A model generated the notes under the pieces. That model was given only the letters and a program-made list of their open reading frames with translations. It did no database searches and was not told where the DNA came from. This document shows positions 5,246-6,219 of a stretch of 6,219 bases of DNA, piece after piece. Both the position numbers and the translations under genes were made by a program. The stretch is from positions 1-6,219 of the forward strand of contig JAGAPM010000242.1 in the NCBI GenBank assembly GCA_017623265.1. Direction: 5' to 3'. Positions within the stretch are counted from its first letter, which is position 1, and the number at the start of each line of letters is the position of its first letter. This DNA comes from Lentisphaeria bacterium (lineage in GTDB: Bacteria > Verrucomicrobiota > Lentisphaeria > Victivallales > UBA1829).

Positions 5246-6219
5246 TATGGGTTTGCGCCGCTTTTTTGAATTCATAAAACCTTATCTCGGATTGTGTATG
5301 CTTTCCGGGATCGCACTCCTGATCTTTGCCGCTCTCGGCATCCCACTGCCGTGGTTCCTGCAGATCATCATTGACCGGGGGCTGGATAACCGGGGGCTCA
5401 TGATCCTCCTGCTTTTGGGGATCATCATGACATACTGTCTCCGGGAGATCTTCTTCTATGTGAGCCACTTCCTCTTTTATTACACGGGGAACCGGACGCT
5501 CTTCGGGGTGCGGATCAAGCTCTTCAAACATCTGCAGAACCTTTCTCTCCGTTTCTATCAGGAGTACCGGACGGGGAAACTGATCTCCAATATCCTGACG
5601 GACGTGGCAAGTTTGAACGGCATGATCTCTGCGGTTCTTTCCAATGTGGTGATCCACCTTTTCACCATCATCTGCATTGTGATCGCTCTTTTCATCATGA
5701 ATCCGAACTTCTTTGTTCTGCCGCTGATCGTTATTCTGCTGCAGGCGTTGAACTTCACTTACTTCCGGGTTCACATGCGTGCGGAAGAAAAGGAATTGCG
5801 CGAAATGATGTCGGAAGTCTCGGCGAATCTGGCGGAAACGATCAACGGGATCAAGGTGGTCAAGTCCTTCGGAAAAGAACATTATGAAAGTCTCGGTTTT
5901 GCACAGCGGTTGCGTCCGACATTTGATAAATCTATGAATCTAAACATGTTGAGTGCAAGATCGTGGATCTGTTCGGAAGTGATCAATATTTCCGGGATTG
6001 TTCTGCTGCTCTGGTTCGGATCTCTGGATGTCACCTCCGGCGAGATGACGATCGGGCAGTTGGTCGCCTATTATACCTATTTTACCATGCTCACCGGTCC
6101 GGTCAGTTCATTGAGCAGTATGGCGAATGTGATCAGTGCCGGTATGGTCTCGGTGGAACGGATCGGCAAATTGCTGGATGCTGTGCCGGAGATCAAACAG
6201 GCGAAGACCCCCCGTACAC
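5246..6219 (+). CDS. ABC exporter of the MsbA/ABCB type, N-terminal transmembrane domain, 3' end missing
   Basis: Open from ATG at 5246 to the right edge (324 complete codons plus two bases). It begins MGLRRFFEFIKPYLG. The stretch matches the six-helix ABC transporter type 1 transmembrane domain. Helix 1 is near 13-40 and helix 2 near 50-80. LQNLSLRFYQEYRTGKLISN plus ILTDV (97-121) is the conserved first intracellular loop. Helices 3-4 fall near 125-172. ETINGIKVVKSFGKE (197-211) is the conserved post-helix-4 segment, and GEMTIGQLVAYYTYF (265-279) leads into the last helix. VSVERIGKLLDAVPEI (301-316) marks the usual junction to the nucleotide-binding domain. Walker A/B and the signature motif would lie past the window. 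Such half-transporters act as dimers at the inner membrane and export lipids, peptides or drugs; the substrate cannot be told from here. It is divergent from the hyf operon and preceded by a small ORF and a hairpin-rich leader. Confidence 0.92.

Noticed and set aside
5172..5882. Minus-strand frames of 236 and 66 codons opposite the ABC exporter
   Set aside because: The plus strand encodes a clear ABC transmembrane domain there. The antisense product is His/Asp/Gln-rich and featureless.
1..6219. CRISPR arrays, insertion sequences, tRNA or rRNA genes
   Set aside because: No regularly spaced repeats, transposase fragments, terminal inverted repeats of IS size, or tRNA T-loop/cloverleaf patterns were seen on either strand.

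Overview
The window holds two oppositely oriented transcription units that diverge from a roughly 0.5 kb intergenic region (about 4730-5245). It is clearly bacterial: canonical Shine-Dalgarno sites precede every gene, genes are packed with 1-4 bp junctions, and sigma70-like promoter boxes are visible. The DNA looks moderately GC-rich by eye. A Hyf-type membrane module suggests an anaerobic, fermentative or H2/formate-metabolising organism. I cannot fix the phylum from this sequence.

Left and centre (1-4729, minus strand): an operon read right to left as hyfB - hyfC - hyfE - hyfF. All four encode integral membrane subunits homologous to the proton-pumping arm of complex I and of hydrogenase-4/formate hydrogenlyase. 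HyfB and HyfF are antiporter-like proteins (NuoL/M/N type), HyfC is NuoH-like and anchors the catalytic arm, and HyfE has a NuoK/MrpC-like part. hyfF runs off the left edge after 377 codons. No hyfD (the third antiporter-like subunit of E. coli Hyf) lies between hyfC and hyfE. The soluble catalytic subunits (HyfG/HyfI-like) are not in the window and would be expected beyond position 1. Each ribosome binding site lies inside the last codons of the gene before it, so translation is probably coupled. A good sigma70-type promoter (boxes at 4802-4807 and 4780-4785) and an SD-supported TTG start introduce hyfB.

Intergenic region (4730-5245): besides the hyf promoter, about 200 bases (4887-5090) are packed with short perfect inverted repeats on a purine-rich plus strand. 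They look like an uncharacterised structured RNA or 5' leader. A candidate plus-strand promoter lies just upstream. A 21-codon ORF with a very strong SD follows at 5174-5239 and ends 6 bases before the next gene.

Right (5246-6219, plus strand): the N-terminal 324 residues of an MsbA/ABCB-like ABC exporter, comprising the transmembrane domain. Its ATPase domain lies beyond the right edge.

The most interesting unexplained part is the leader-like segment with its small ORF ahead of the ABC exporter. The hyf genes are recognisable family members in a reduced (D-less) arrangement.
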